DNA from: Andreprevotia chitinilytica DSM 18519
GTDB lineage: Bacteria > Pseudomonadota > Gammaproteobacteria > Burkholderiales > Chitinibacteraceae
DNA: 64,000 nucleotides
Reading direction: 5' to 3'
Assembly (NCBI RefSeq): GCF_000711875.1
Contig: NZ_JONM01000013.1
Span: 43,666 to 107,665, forward strand
A program made the position numbers and the translations under genes. How positions within the stretch are numbered: position 1 is the first letter of the stretch; each line of letters begins with the position of its first letter. The notes below the pieces were generated by a model. It ran no database searches, was not told the origin of the DNA, and saw nothing but the letters and a program-made list of their open reading frames with translations. Below are positions 17,401 through 25,625 of the stretch, piece by piece.

Positions 17401-20314
17401 TCAGCTTGTCGGCCGCGACCGATTTCAGATCCGGCGCGATCGCGATCCAGTTGGCGGCACGCTTGGCGCCCCGGTTCACGTAATCGAGCGGGCCGTCGGC
17501 CTTCACGCCGACCAGATAGGGCGCGCTGGAGACGAGCGTCGCGCTTTCCGCCGCCACGCCGCGACCGCTGCCGGCTTCGAATACGCGGGCGGTCAGATGC
17601 AGACGGTAAGTGGCACGGGCGAAGCGGGTCAGGTTGAGCGCCAGCGTGGCGTTGCCCTTGTCGTCCGTCGTGGCCGGCGCGAGCTGGTCGCGGAACGGCT
17701 CCTGCAGGCTGGCAAGATCGGAGAAACGATAGTCCGGGTACTTGGTAAAGGCGGGGATCGCCGGGTTGAGCGCAACTTCTGCTTCCACGCGGCGGCCCGC
17801 AGCCGGTGCGCCGAACAACTGCATCGCCTGCACTTGCGCGATCACTTCGTCCGGCTTGATCCAGCCCTCGCTCGGCACTTTCGACAAGGTAGCGGTGACC
17901 TTCATGCGATCCGGTTCAAAGTCCTGCACCTTGAAGGTGCCGCTGCCGATCTGGTCGCCGCGCTTGTCGTTGCGCACCAGATAGATGCTGACTTGATAGT
18001 TGCCGGTGGCGGCGGTATCGGTGCTGGCGAAATCGGAGCCTTCAAAGCCGGATGGCGACAGCTTGATGCGGTCTTTCAGCACCGCCAGACCGCGTGGGTC
18101 GGTGACTTCGACTTCCAGCGGCACGCCGGCGAGGCTGCCCTGCCAGTTGGCGGTACGGGCAATTACGCCGACGTGGGCGGTTTCGCCCGGCCGGATCAGG
18201 CCGCGATCGGTAAATACATAAGCGGAGAGCTGCTGCGCCGAGACGGCGTTCTCGATGCCGCCGATGTCGAAGCGCGACAGGTTGAGTTCGCGGTCGTAGC
18301 GGAACAGCGGCAGGAACGACAGATCGTCGCCCTTGCTCACGGAGATCATCAGCGGTGCTTTTTCGCGCACGAGGTCTTTCAGCGCCGGCAGACGGGCGCG
18401 GCCGGTGGCATCGGTAGTGGCGGAAATCACGCTCACGCCGTTCTTGCCGATCACGTCTACCTTGGCGTCGGCGACCGGCATGCCGTTGGAGATCGACTGC
18501 ACGAATACATCGCGGCTGCCGTCGTTGGCGGTCTTGATCAGCATGCCCAGATCGGTGACCAGTACGAAACGGCTGTCGGATGGATCATCGTGGTATTGCT
18601 TGGGCTGCTTGGGGTTGAACGGGGTCAGCTTGAGCATGAATACGCCATGCCGCACGCCGGTGCCGCCGCCCAGGTATTTGCCCAGATCGATGCTGTCGTA
18701 GAACGGCTTGCCGGGTTGGCCCGGAGGCAGCGGCTTGGTTTCGATCAGGCGCTCGGTCAGGCTGTCGATGAATTCCTGGCTGAGTTCCGGTTTGGCGAAA
18801 TCACCGTGGTTCTGATCCACCAGATGGTGCAACTGGTTCGGCAGCACGCGGCCGACTTCGATGCGCACGCCATCCAGCCCGCGAGCAACGAAGGCGACTT
18901 TCTTCTCGCCATTCAGCGACAGCAATGCGCCTTGGCTGAGCAGCTTCACTGTTTGCGGATAGGGCGCGACCTTGATGACGGCGGTGGTTTCCTTGCCGGA
19001 TTGGTAGCCGCCAAAGCCAGCCACGCCCTGATCGACCTTCACGAACAGATACCGGCCAACCGGTGCTTCGAACTTGTAGCCGTGCTGGGTGTTGTATTCA
19101 TCCGCGCCCGGCACTGGCTTGAGCGCCAGCGATTGCATCTGCTTTTGCGATGCCTGATCGATGCGCGACGGCGACCATGCGGTCGGCTCGGTGCGTTCTT
19201 CCTTCGGCGTATCCGGGTGGAATTCCGGCAGCAGCCACGCTTGCACGTGGTTGGACAGGGCTTGGTCCGATACGGGGACGTTGCTGCCGAATACCAGTAC
19301 TTGCTCCGGCTCGAAGCGCTCGTTATCGACCAGCGTCATCGCCAGACCGTCGAAACGCAGGCTGTAGAGGCCCGGCACGCTGATGGCTGATTCGATGGCA
19401 TCGGTGGTGCCGCTGCCGCCACGCGCTGCCGTGATGCCCTTGGCGACGGTCAGCTTGAGTTGGGTGTCTTCACGCGGAATGTTCAGTGAGGCCGAATGCA
19501 CGTAAGCGTTGAGCTTGAGTTTGTCGAAGCTGAGTGCGAACGGTGGGGCGCTGCTGTCTTGGTAACTGAGGCCACCACCCAGCTTGAGCGTGATCGCGTC
19601 CTTGAGCTTTTGCGTGTCGGCCGGATGGCTGAAGTGAATGGTGGCGACCATCTTTTTCAGATTGGCGTCACGTGGGTCTTGGTAGAAGCTGGCCTCGGTC
19701 ACCTTGGCGGTGAACGGGGCGGTTTTGAACTTGGTTTCGTAGTCGTCGAGTTTGACTGCCGGGGCGAACAAGCCTTGCTTGGCCAGCGTCAGCTTGAATT
19801 CCGCATCGATCGGCCAATCGCCTTTGGGACGGAACACCAGCTTGCGGTCGTCGTCCCAGCGCCAGTCACCGGCGAAGGTCGGTTGCATGTCGATGCCGGT
19901 TTTGACCACTTGGCCGATCTGCTTGAGCGGCGCGACCGATTCGTTGAATTCGATCACCAGTGGCTGGTAGATCGGCTTGCCGTTGTCGTCGTAGGGCGTC
20001 GCTTCCGGTGCCTTGACGGTGTATTCGCTGACCAAGGGTTTGGGCAGGCTTTGATACCACTTCCAGCCGAACCAGCCGCCGGTGGCCAGCGCAGCAACGA
20101 TCAGCGCGCCGATGGCACCGCGTTTCGGGTTGGCCTTGAGCCAGCGCCCACCCTGGCAGGTCTTGCGGGCACTCCATTGCAACCAGCGCGGCGCTTGCCA
20201 GTTCACTTCACCGAACAACTGCCGCGCCAACCATCCCAGTGCCTTGCCGAGCGGGCGAAGGATCGCCAGCAGGATTGCCAGGAAGCCATGCAGTACGGCG
20301 GCAAGACGAGCCAT
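14429..20314 (-). CDS. Bacterial alpha-2-macroglobulin (YfhM/ECAM-like)
   Basis: Giant 1961-residue periplasmic protein anchored in the inner membrane, expected to trap proteases that cross the outer membrane. The N-terminus has a hydrophobic stretch (about 8-34) and a membrane segment (about 67-85, IGALIVAALATGGWFGW) instead of the lipobox of E. coli YfhM. The MG domains occupy most of the chain. The internal thioester motif is intact: GYGYGCTEQ with Cys1475 and Gln1478, followed by the alpha-helical thioester domain. A low-complexity Gly/Asp/Pro/Glu insert near 1830-1850 precedes the C-terminal receptor-like domain. Adjacent downstream pbpC supports the assignment. Confidence 0.95.
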   Translation of the reverse strand: MARLAAVLHGFLAILLAILRPLGKALGWLARQLFGEVNWQAPRWLQWSARKTCQGGRWLKANPKRGAIGALIVAALATGGWFGWKWYQSLPKPLVSEYTVKAPEATPYDDNGKPIYQPLVIEFNESVAPLKQIGQVVKTGIDMQPTFAGDWRWDDDRKLVFRPKGDWPIDAEFKLTLAKQGLFAPAVKLDDYETKFKTAPFTAKVTEASFYQDPRDANLKKMVATIHFSHPADTQKLKDAITLKLGGGLSYQDSSAPPFALSFDKLKLNAYVHSASLNIPREDTQLKLTVAKGITAARGGSGTTDAIESAISVPGLYSLRFDGLAMTLVDNERFEPEQVLVFGSNVPVSDQALSNHVQAWLLPEFHPDTPKEERTEPTAWSPSRIDQASQKQMQSLALKPVPGADEYNTQHGYKFEAPVGRYLFVKVDQGVAGFGGYQSGKETTAVIKVAPYPQTVKLLSQGALLSLNGEKKVAFVARGLDGVRIEVGRVLPNQLHHLVDQNHGDFAKPELSQEFIDSLTERLIETKPLPPGQPGKPFYDSIDLGKYLGGGTGVRHGVFMLKLTPFNPKQPKQYHDDPSDSRFVLVTDLGMLIKTANDGSRDVFVQSISNGMPVADAKVDVIGKNGVSVISATTDATGRARLPALKDLVREKAPLMISVSKGDDLSFLPLFRYDRELNLSRFDIGGIENAVSAQQLSAYVFTDRGLIRPGETAHVGVIARTANWQGSLAGVPLEVEVTDPRGLAVLKDRIKLSPSGFEGSDFASTDTAATGNYQVSIYLVRNDKRGDQIGSGTFKVQDFEPDRMKVTATLSKVPSEGWIKPDEVIAQVQAMQLFGAPAAGRRVEAEVALNPAIPAFTKYPDYRFSDLASLQEPFRDQLAPATTDDKGNATLALNLTRFARATYRLHLTARVFEAGSGRGVAAESATLVSSAPYLVGVKADGPLDYVNRGAKRAANWIAIAPDLKSVAADKLTNNWVERRYVSVLVKQPDGTYRYQSRLKEIVRDTKPLDLPAGGSALPLPTDEPGDFAVVVKGPDGAELNRIQYTVAGQANLSRSLERNAELQITLDKKSYAPGDTVELNIRAPYTGAGLISIERDRVYQHVWFKADTTSSIQHITLPKDFEGNGYVSVQFVRDPASDEVFMSPLSYGVAPFAVNLDARKHPLKLDAPKEVKPGQKITFNLTSDEPARVALVAVDEGILQVARYKTPDPLGFFFQKRSLDVKTSQILDLILPEFAKLMQAAAPGGDGEGALGKHLNPFKRKHQPPVAYWSGVVDMPAGGKRFEWTAPDTFNGKLRVFAVAVSAQKINVQETATLVKGDLILSPNVPPAVTPGDEFTVTVGVFNNMKAKVDVSVALNAGNGIQIIKPAGKLSIEPLREAVAEFQVRATDSLGDTQLRFVATAAGKSGKAADSLSVRPTVAYRTQVTVGSFTSSPTEAQLSRTLYPQFRKVEAGVAGSPLVWANGLAAYLDGYGYGCTEQLVSKAIPALLLTPPNERAAGKPLQVFQATLRTLRERQNDDGGFGLWAANPIVSKYASIYGYHYLLEARDHGLPVPTDLLRNGKNWLEQVASGESEGLAGARERAYAIYLLTRQGQMTSGMLAALQQELNQRYAPQWQQDTTASFLAASYKLLKQDALADKVIKGVPWLLTAKKQADGDVYDDPLSHDALKLYLLSRHFPGQRAPSNEVDAMGKAISGQQYQTFSAATTLLALDAYAAAVKDNGGAYTLAEVTHDGKATPVTLPAGPLGRAPLSISAYRIRMGKDGATPAYYALSESGFDRNPPTGELKQGLEIVREYVSLDGKPLSKVKIGDEFLVRIRLRATERDSVSQVAVVDLLPGGVEVVPAPHDDSEAQPAATDPNAVPADGEGDGEGGGQAEQPTAPAWQPPIGEKGQSNFALDYLEQREDRLVLYGTAGHDAATFVYRLRATHAGKFKTPAPFAEAMYNPRMQARGAVGSLEIVKP

Positions 20315-20418
20315 GTTTTCGCCTTATGTCAGCAAAGTGAGGTTTTTGATTATACGGGGCTGTACCGACGGGTGGTGTATCGGTCGGCTTGTTGATTCTG
20401 CCGTTGATCGAAGCGGAT

Positions 20419-20446
20419 AAAAAAGCGCCGGTTATTCAACCGGCGC
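20419..20446 (-). terminator. Terminator after the TM2/pilin-like gene
   Basis: Perfect 9-bp stem (20425-20433 with 20438-20446), 4-nt loop, then six T on the minus strand (A6 at 20419-20424). It sits just past the TM2 gene stop and before the A2M gene. Confidence 0.9.
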
Positions 20447-20454
20447 ATGGGGAT

Positions 20455-21219
20455 TTATCCGTTCTTGGCGGGTGGTGCCGGCTCTTTCGATCGGCATTCC
20501 ATCGGGAGGAATTGCTCGGCAATGTCGTCGCTGGCGCACTTCCACGACACCTTGTCATCGTCGCCTACCGACGGGATCAGCAGCAAGGACTGGCCTTTCA
20601 GCGCAACAATCTCCAGCGTGAGCGTCAAGATGCCGTTCTTGTTGATGCTGATCTGGCTGACCGAAAGCGGCTTGGGCACGGCGAAGCCGGCTTGTTCCAG
20701 CGATTCCGGCACCTGCTTGGTTTTCAGGTAATACGCTTCCACTGCGGCGTCGGCTTGTTTGCCATAGGCCAATACCTCGTGGAGTTTGGCGCGGGTCTGG
20801 TATTGGGAGTAGGCCGGAACGGCGATGGCGGCAAGGATACCGATGACGAACACGCCGATGAACAGACCGCCAACGATGAGCGCGATCATCAGCCCTGGGC
20901 CGGAGTCGCCGCTGGCGGAAATGCCCTCGTTGTATTTGTCGTTCCAGGCCGCATCGTCGGCACACAGAAAAACGATGCCCTCGATAAAGGCAATCAGGCC
21001 TGGAATGAGTGTCCAGCAGAACAACAGGTAGAACAGCCCCCACCATTTGCCGAGATAGAAGCGGTGTACGCCAAAGCCGCCAAACAGGATAGCCAGCAAG
21101 CCGGCCGCGACCTTGCTCTTGTAACGGGGGCCCTTCTGATTGGCGCCGCAATGCGGGCAAATCGGGTTGTTATCGTGTAGCTGCTTGCCGCAAGCCTTGC
21201 AGAAAATCAGTTGTGCCAT
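20455..21219 (-). CDS. Zinc-ribbon / TM2 / pilin-like membrane protein
   Basis: 254-residue membrane protein of mosaic architecture, function unknown. Residues 7-24 form a zinc ribbon (CKAC...CPHC). A TM2 domain follows at about 35-96 (GGFGVHRFYLGKWW, then a second helix). From 108 a third hydrophobic helix ends GILAAIAVPAYSQYQTRAK, the sequence typical of the type IV pilin alpha-1 helix, but without the prepilin-peptidase site or Glu5. The C-terminus carries a pilin-like disulfide loop (WKC...LPMEC, Cys228 and Cys242). The N-terminus reads MAQLIFCKACGK after a GGAAA box. Single-gene unit with its own terminator. It may be a cytoplasm-facing sensor with an extracytoplasmic pilin fold. Confidence 0.85.
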   Translation of the reverse strand: MAQLIFCKACGKQLHDNNPICPHCGANQKGPRYKSKVAAGLLAILFGGFGVHRFYLGKWWGLFYLLFCWTLIPGLIAFIEGIVFLCADDAAWNDKYNEGISASGDSGPGLMIALIVGGLFIGVFVIGILAAIAVPAYSQYQTRAKLHEVLAYGKQADAAVEAYYLKTKQVPESLEQAGFAVPKPLSVSQISINKNGILTLTLEIVALKGQSLLLIPSVGDDDKVSWKCASDDIAEQFLPMECRSKEPAPPAKNG

Positions 21220-21381
21220 CTCGGTTTCCTTGTCGCTCTTTGATTGCGCGTTGAGGGAAGGGGGCGGTCTCGATTGCCGCTCTACATATATATGCCATAT
21301 GGATTACCGGGATGATGACATGGAACTGACTGACATGGCGGTTTGCCGCAGGCGGTTCGGAAAAAGTGTGGCAATGGCGAT

Positions 21382-21414
21382 AAAAAAGGCCGCATCAGCG
21401 ATGCGGCCTTTTTT
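21382..21414. terminator. Terminator downstream of the orphan ABC ATPase gene
   Basis: Perfect 15-bp stem (21382-21396 with 21400-21414), 3-nt loop, A6 on the left and T6 on the right, so usable on either strand. On the minus strand it ends transcription from the gene at 21554-22351. Confidence 0.92.
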
Positions 21415-21439
21415 AGGGGAGGGCGTCAGATTCGGGGGG

Positions 21440-21549
21440 GCCGCGAAGAAAATCCAGCGCAGCGGTGCTGGCAAGGCGTGCGAAGCGCAGACAGTACAAA
21501 TTCGTACGGCAAGCGAGCACAACGCCGCCAGCAGGGTTTTATTCGTGGC
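21440..21549 (-). repeat. Dispersed structured repeat, family B, copy 1
   Basis: Shares a core of about 50 nt with copies at 49931-50029 and 50711-50815; the core contains the TTGCCGTACG and GTACTGTCTGCGC blocks when read on the minus strand. It is flanked by partly complementary outer arms (21440-21472 and 21527-21549) of which the ends pair. Located between an ABC ATPase stop codon and its terminator. Confidence 0.85.
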
Positions 21550-21553
21550 TCGC

Positions 21554-22351
21554 TTAGCCGTGCATGGGCGCGAGTACCTGCTTGAGGAACTTGCGAGCGC
21601 GGTCGGTCTTGGGATGCGTGAAGAAGTCGTTGGGTGGCGCATCTTCCAGAATCTCGCCTTGCTCGAGGAACAACACACGATCCGCCACTTCGCGGGCGAA
21701 GCCCATTTCGTGGGTGACGACCATCATGGTCATGCCGGATTCGGCCAGATCTTTCATGACCTTGAGCACTTCACCGATCATTTCCGGATCGAGCGCGCTG
21801 GTCGGCTCGTCGAACAGCATCACTTTCGGTTGCATCGCCAGACCGCGAGCAATGGCGACGCGTTGCTGCTGACCACCGGAGAGATTGGACGGATAGGCGT
21901 CTTTCTTGTGCGCCAGGCCGACTTTTTCCAGCAGCGCCATCGCGCGCGCCTCGGCCTCGTCCTTCTTCATCTTCTTCACCTGGATCGGCGCAAGGGTGAT
22001 GTTTTCGAGTACGGACAGGTGCGGGTAGAGATTGAAATGCTGGAACACGAAACCGACGTGTTCGCGCAGCTGGTTGATGTTGGTGCGGGTGTTGTTGACT
22101 TGCACGTCGCCGACCCAGATTTCGCCGTCGTTCACCGGTTCCAGCTGGTTGATGGTGCGAATCAGCGTCGATTTGCCCGAGCCGGACGGCCCACATACCA
22201 CCACCACCTCGCGGGGTTTCACTTCGAGGGTGATGTTCTTCAATACGTGGTGATCGCGGCCATACCATTTGTTGACGTTGGCGAAGCGGATCATGGGTTG
22301 GGCGGCGGTATCGGTCATCATGGGGGCGGATTGTGGTTGTTGCGTCAGCAT
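21554..22351 (-). CDS. Polar amino-acid ABC transporter ATP-binding protein (orphan)
   Basis: GlnQ/GltL-type ATPase, up to 265 residues, with Walker [20 protein letters not shown], signature [15 protein letters not shown] and Walker [16 protein letters not shown]. No permease or binding-protein gene adjoins it, so its transporter is encoded elsewhere or it serves several systems. ATG 22351 has GAGG close upstream; ATG 22318 ([12 protein letters not shown]) is an alternative. It lies 58 bp after rsmA on the same strand and may be reached by read-through from the lptD operon. Clearly distinct from gltL at 8460. Confidence 0.92.
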   Translation of the reverse strand: MLTQQPQSAPMMTDTAAQPMIRFANVNKWYGRDHHVLKNITLEVKPREVVVVCGPSGSGKSTLIRTINQLEPVNDGEIWVGDVQVNNTRTNINQLREHVGFVFQHFNLYPHLSVLENITLAPIQVKKMKKDEAEARAMALLEKVGLAHKKDAYPSNLSGGQQQRVAIARGLAMQPKVMLFDEPTSALDPEMIGEVLKVMKDLAESGMTMMVVTHEMGFAREVADRVLFLEQGEILEDAPPNDFFTHPKTDRARKFLKQVLAPMHG

Positions 22352-22409
22352 AGCCTCAAGCGGGGAAAACCCGTAAGGAAAGCTTGGGCTGACGAACGGA
22401 TGGATACGG

Positions 22410-23207
22410 TTAGCGACCGTTAGCCGACAGGAAGTTCGCCAGCACCACGTATTGCGCCACAGTCACGTTTTCCGGCCGGCAACCGGGGTCGATGCCGAGT
22501 TGCTCCAGCTCGGCATCGGTGAGGATGCCTTTGACGTTATTGCGCAACGTTTTGCGGCGCTGACCAAAGGCGGTGAGGACGAGTTTTTCCATCCGTACCA
22601 GATCCGTCACCGGCCAGGGCGGGGTCGGCCACGGCACCATCCGTACCACGGCTGAATCGACCTTGGGCGGCGGGTAGAACGCTTCCGGCGGCACGTCGAG
22701 CACGCGTTCCATGTTGAAGCGCACCTGTAGCATGACCGAGAGCCGGCCGTAGTCGGTCGTGCCGGGGTCGGCCACCATGCGATCGACGACTTCCTTTTGC
22801 AGCATGAAGTGCATGTCGGAAATCGCCGCGCCGAAGCTGGCGAGGTGGAACAGCAGCGGCGTGGAAATGTTGTACGGCAGATTGCCGGCGAGCCGGATGA
22901 TGCCGTCCTTGCCGATCTCGTTAGCCAGCGTGCCGAAATCGAACTTGAGCGCGTCTTGGTGATGAATGATGAGCTGCTCAGGCGAGAACTTGCCCGACAG
23001 ATGCGCCACGATATCGCGGTCGATCTCGACCACGTGCAGCTTGCCGGCGCGCTTCATCAGCGGTTCGGTCAGCGCGGCCAGACCGGGGCCGATTTCGACC
23101 AGCACATCACCCGGTTGCGGGTTGATCTCGCTGACGATGGCGTGGATCACGCCTTGGTCTTGCAGAAAATTCTGGCCGAAGCGTTTGCGGGGGATGTGGC
23201 TGGACAT
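22410..23207 (-). CDS. rsmA: 16S rRNA dimethyladenosine transferase
   Basis: SAM-dependent enzyme (KsgA) that dimethylates two adjacent adenosines in the 3' hairpin of 16S rRNA during 30S maturation. 265 residues. Motifs: [13 protein letters not shown]-binding [10 protein letters not shown], acidic VVEIDRD and catalytic NLPYNIS. Last gene of lptD-surA-pdxA-rsmA, 25 bp after pdxA, the order also found in E. coli. Confidence 0.97.
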   Translation of the reverse strand: MSSHIPRKRFGQNFLQDQGVIHAIVSEINPQPGDVLVEIGPGLAALTEPLMKRAGKLHVVEIDRDIVAHLSGKFSPEQLIIHHQDALKFDFGTLANEIGKDGIIRLAGNLPYNISTPLLFHLASFGAAISDMHFMLQKEVVDRMVADPGTTDYGRLSVMLQVRFNMERVLDVPPEAFYPPPKVDSAVVRMVPWPTPPWPVTDLVRMEKLVLTAFGQRRKTLRNNVKGILTDAELEQLGIDPGCRPENVTVAQYVVLANFLSANGR

Positions 23208-23232
23208 GGAAATTCCGGAATTCTTTTAACGC

Positions 23233-24225
23233 TTAGGCCGCGGCACGATGATTGACGGCCAGCTGCGCGGCCAGCGTCAGCGCGGCTTGCAGGCTACCCA
23301 CATCGGCTTGGCCCGTGCCAGCCAGATCGAGTGCGGTGCCGTGATCGACCGAGGTGCGGATGATGGGCAGGCCGAGGGTCAGGTTCACGCCTTGGCCGAA
23401 GCTGGCGTACTTGAGCACCGGCAGGCCCTGGTCGTGATACATCGCGAGTACGGCATCGGCGGTTTGCAGGTATTTGGGCTGGAACAGCGTATCGGCCGGC
23501 AATGGGCCGATCAGTTGCATGCCCGTGGCGCGCAGTTTTTCCAGCACCGGCTCGATGATGTCGATTTCTTCGCGGCCAAGATGGCCGGATTCACCCGCAT
23601 GCGGATTCAGACCGGCGACCAGAATGCGTGGCTCGGCGATGCCGAACTTGCTCTGCAGATCCGCTTGCAGGATCGAGAGCGTGGTGACGAGGCTTTCAGC
23701 GTTGAGTGCGGCGGCGACATCGGCTAGCGGCAGGTGCGTGGTGGCCAGGGCGACGCGCAAGCCGCCGCCAACCAGCATCATCACTACTTGATGGGTATTG
23801 GTGTGCTCGGCCAAGTATTCGGTGTGGCCGGAAAAGAACTGGCCGGGGCAACCGTCGTTGATCACGCCCTTGTGGATCGGCGCGGTGACCATGGCATCGA
23901 ACACGCCATCCAGACAGCCATCGATGGCGGCATCGAGCGTATCGAGCACATAGCGTGCATTGGCCGGATCGAGCTTGCCGGCAACTGCCGGGTGGGCGAG
24001 GGGAATATGCAGGATCGAGACGGGTGCAGCGCTGCCGGCCACGAAGTCGGGCCAGTCAGCGCTGACACCGACTGCCGCGGCACGTGCGGCCAGCAAGTCA
24101 CGGTCGCCGATCAGTACCAGCTGTTCGGCGCGGGATGCTTCAGCTGCCGCAACCTGCACGGCCAGCTCCGGCCCGACACCGGCAGGCTCGCCGGTGGTGA
24201 TGGCCAGAACCGGACGGGTGGTCAT
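23233..24225 (-). CDS. pdxA: 4-hydroxythreonine-4-phosphate dehydrogenase
   Basis: NAD-dependent step of the DXP-dependent vitamin B6 pathway, converting 4-phosphohydroxy-L-threonine to an amino-acetone phosphate. 330 residues. Family features: [13 protein letters not shown] at the N-terminus, [10 protein letters not shown], and [12 protein letters not shown] supplying metal-ligand histidines. Its ATG overlaps the surA stop by one base (TAATG), so it is translationally coupled to surA. Confidence 0.96.
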   Translation of the reverse strand: MTTRPVLAITTGEPAGVGPELAVQVAAAEASRAEQLVLIGDRDLLAARAAAVGVSADWPDFVAGSAAPVSILHIPLAHPAVAGKLDPANARYVLDTLDAAIDGCLDGVFDAMVTAPIHKGVINDGCPGQFFSGHTEYLAEHTNTHQVVMMLVGGGLRVALATTHLPLADVAAALNAESLVTTLSILQADLQSKFGIAEPRILVAGLNPHAGESGHLGREEIDIIEPVLEKLRATGMQLIGPLPADTLFQPKYLQTADAVLAMYHDQGLPVLKYASFGQGVNLTLGLPIIRTSVDHGTALDLAGTGQADVGSLQAALTLAAQLAVNHRAAA

Positions 24226-25556
24226 TACTGATCCTTCAGGCGGATATTGACGAAGGCCTTGTCGCGCAGCTGGCGTACCCAGTCTTCGAACTGCTCGTCC
24301 GACTTGCGTTGCTTGATTTCGGAAGCGACGCGGAAGCGGGCGTGCTCCTTGGTCACATCCTGTTCGCGGCGGCCCAGCACCTGGATCAAGTGGTAGCCGA
24401 ACGGGCTACGCACTGGCTGGCTAACTTCATTGGGCGCGAGTGCGGCCATGGCTTGCTCGAACTCCGGCACGGTTTCGCCCGGGCTGATCCAACCCAGATC
24501 GCCGCCCTTGGTTGCGCTACCATCTTCCGAGAAGGCCTTGGCGACATCTTCGAACTTGGCACCGCGCTGGACGCGATCGCGCAGCTGGATGATCTTGCGC
24601 TTGGCGTCGTCATCGGAGGTGATCTCGTTGACCTTGATCAGGATGTGGCGCGCGTGCGTTTGCTGGACCACTTCCTTATCGGACTTGGTGCGCTTGTCGA
24701 GCAGCTTCATCAGGTGGAAACCAGCCGGGCTGCGGATGATTTCGGTGAGCTGGCCGGGTTTGAGCTTGTCGAGCAAGTCGACGAATGCTTGCGGCAGGGT
24801 GCCGGAGGCGCGCCAGCCGAGCTGGCCGCCGCTGGTGGCGTCTTGCGCGGTGGAATACTTGGCGGCGACGGAGCCGAAATCCTTGCCTTCCTCGATTTCC
24901 TGGCGGGCGGCGGTGATCCGGGCGCGTTTTTGCTGGATCACTTCAGGGCTGGCGTTTTCCGGCAGCGCGATCAGGATGTGGGCCAGATTGAATTCGATCT
25001 GCGGTTTGCCGGCGGCCAGTTTGAGCGCGTCGTCGATTTCGCTGTCGGTCACGACGATCTTGGCGTCGATTTCACGTTCGCGCAGGCGGGTGAGGATGAT
25101 TTCGTTGCGGATATCCTCGCGGAACGCATTCCAGTTGTTGCCTTGGTCGGTGAGCGCCTTGCGGAAGTCCGGCACCGACAACTGGTTCTGTTCGGCGATG
25201 CGGGCAATGGCACGTTCCAGCTGCGCATCGTCCACCTTGATGCCGACGCTGGTCGCATATTGCAGCTGCACCTGCTCGTTGATCATCCGGTCCAGCACCT
25301 GCTGGCGCAGCACGTCATCGCTGGGCGCTGCGATCTTTTGCTGGACGAGGTTGGTCTTGATGGTGCTGATCCGGGCGTCGAGATCGTTTTGGGTGATCAC
25401 GCCCCGATTGACGACGGCCACGATGCGATCGACCGTATCGACCGCCGCGAACGACAGCTGGCTGATCAGGGCGACAACGCAGACGGTCAGGCGGGCGAGA
25501 TTATGGCTCCGCGTTGATTGGGGGCGGGCTTGGGCGCGCATGGGTTGAATGTTCAT
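24225..25556 (-). CDS. surA: Periplasmic chaperone / peptidyl-prolyl isomerase SurA
   Basis: Periplasmic chaperone that escorts outer-membrane proteins, LptD among them, to the BAM complex. 443 residues from ATG 25556 (AGGA 8 nt upstream); the longer frame from 25616 adds 20 unlikely residues. Signal peptide about 20-38, N-terminal chaperone domain about 39-170, two parvulin domains at about 187-287 and 299-400, and a short C-terminal helix. Gene lies 69 bp after lptD and overlaps pdxA by one base. Confidence 0.96.
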   Translation of the reverse strand: MNIQPMRAQARPQSTRSHNLARLTVCVVALISQLSFAAVDTVDRIVAVVNRGVITQNDLDARISTIKTNLVQQKIAAPSDDVLRQQVLDRMINEQVQLQYATSVGIKVDDAQLERAIARIAEQNQLSVPDFRKALTDQGNNWNAFREDIRNEIILTRLREREIDAKIVVTDSEIDDALKLAAGKPQIEFNLAHILIALPENASPEVIQQKRARITAARQEIEEGKDFGSVAAKYSTAQDATSGGQLGWRASGTLPQAFVDLLDKLKPGQLTEIIRSPAGFHLMKLLDKRTKSDKEVVQQTHARHILIKVNEITSDDDAKRKIIQLRDRVQRGAKFEDVAKAFSEDGSATKGGDLGWISPGETVPEFEQAMAALAPNEVSQPVRSPFGYHLIQVLGRREQDVTKEHARFRVASEIKQRKSDEQFEDWVRQLRDKAFVNIRLKDQ

Positions 25557-25625
25557 GGTGATCCTGTCTTTCAACGGTCTATTTGCAATCAATTGAAACG
25601 GGAAATGGCAATTCAAACGAAGCGG

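Noticed and set aside
16526..19390. 954-residue open frame on the plus strand
   Set aside because: Entirely antisense to the A2M gene, whose frame has a thioester and full-length architecture. Long antisense frames are expected at this GC content and codon bias.
24309..25548. Two long plus-strand frames (372 and 402 residues) across surA
   Set aside because: Both are antisense to surA, which has signal peptide and parvulin domains.
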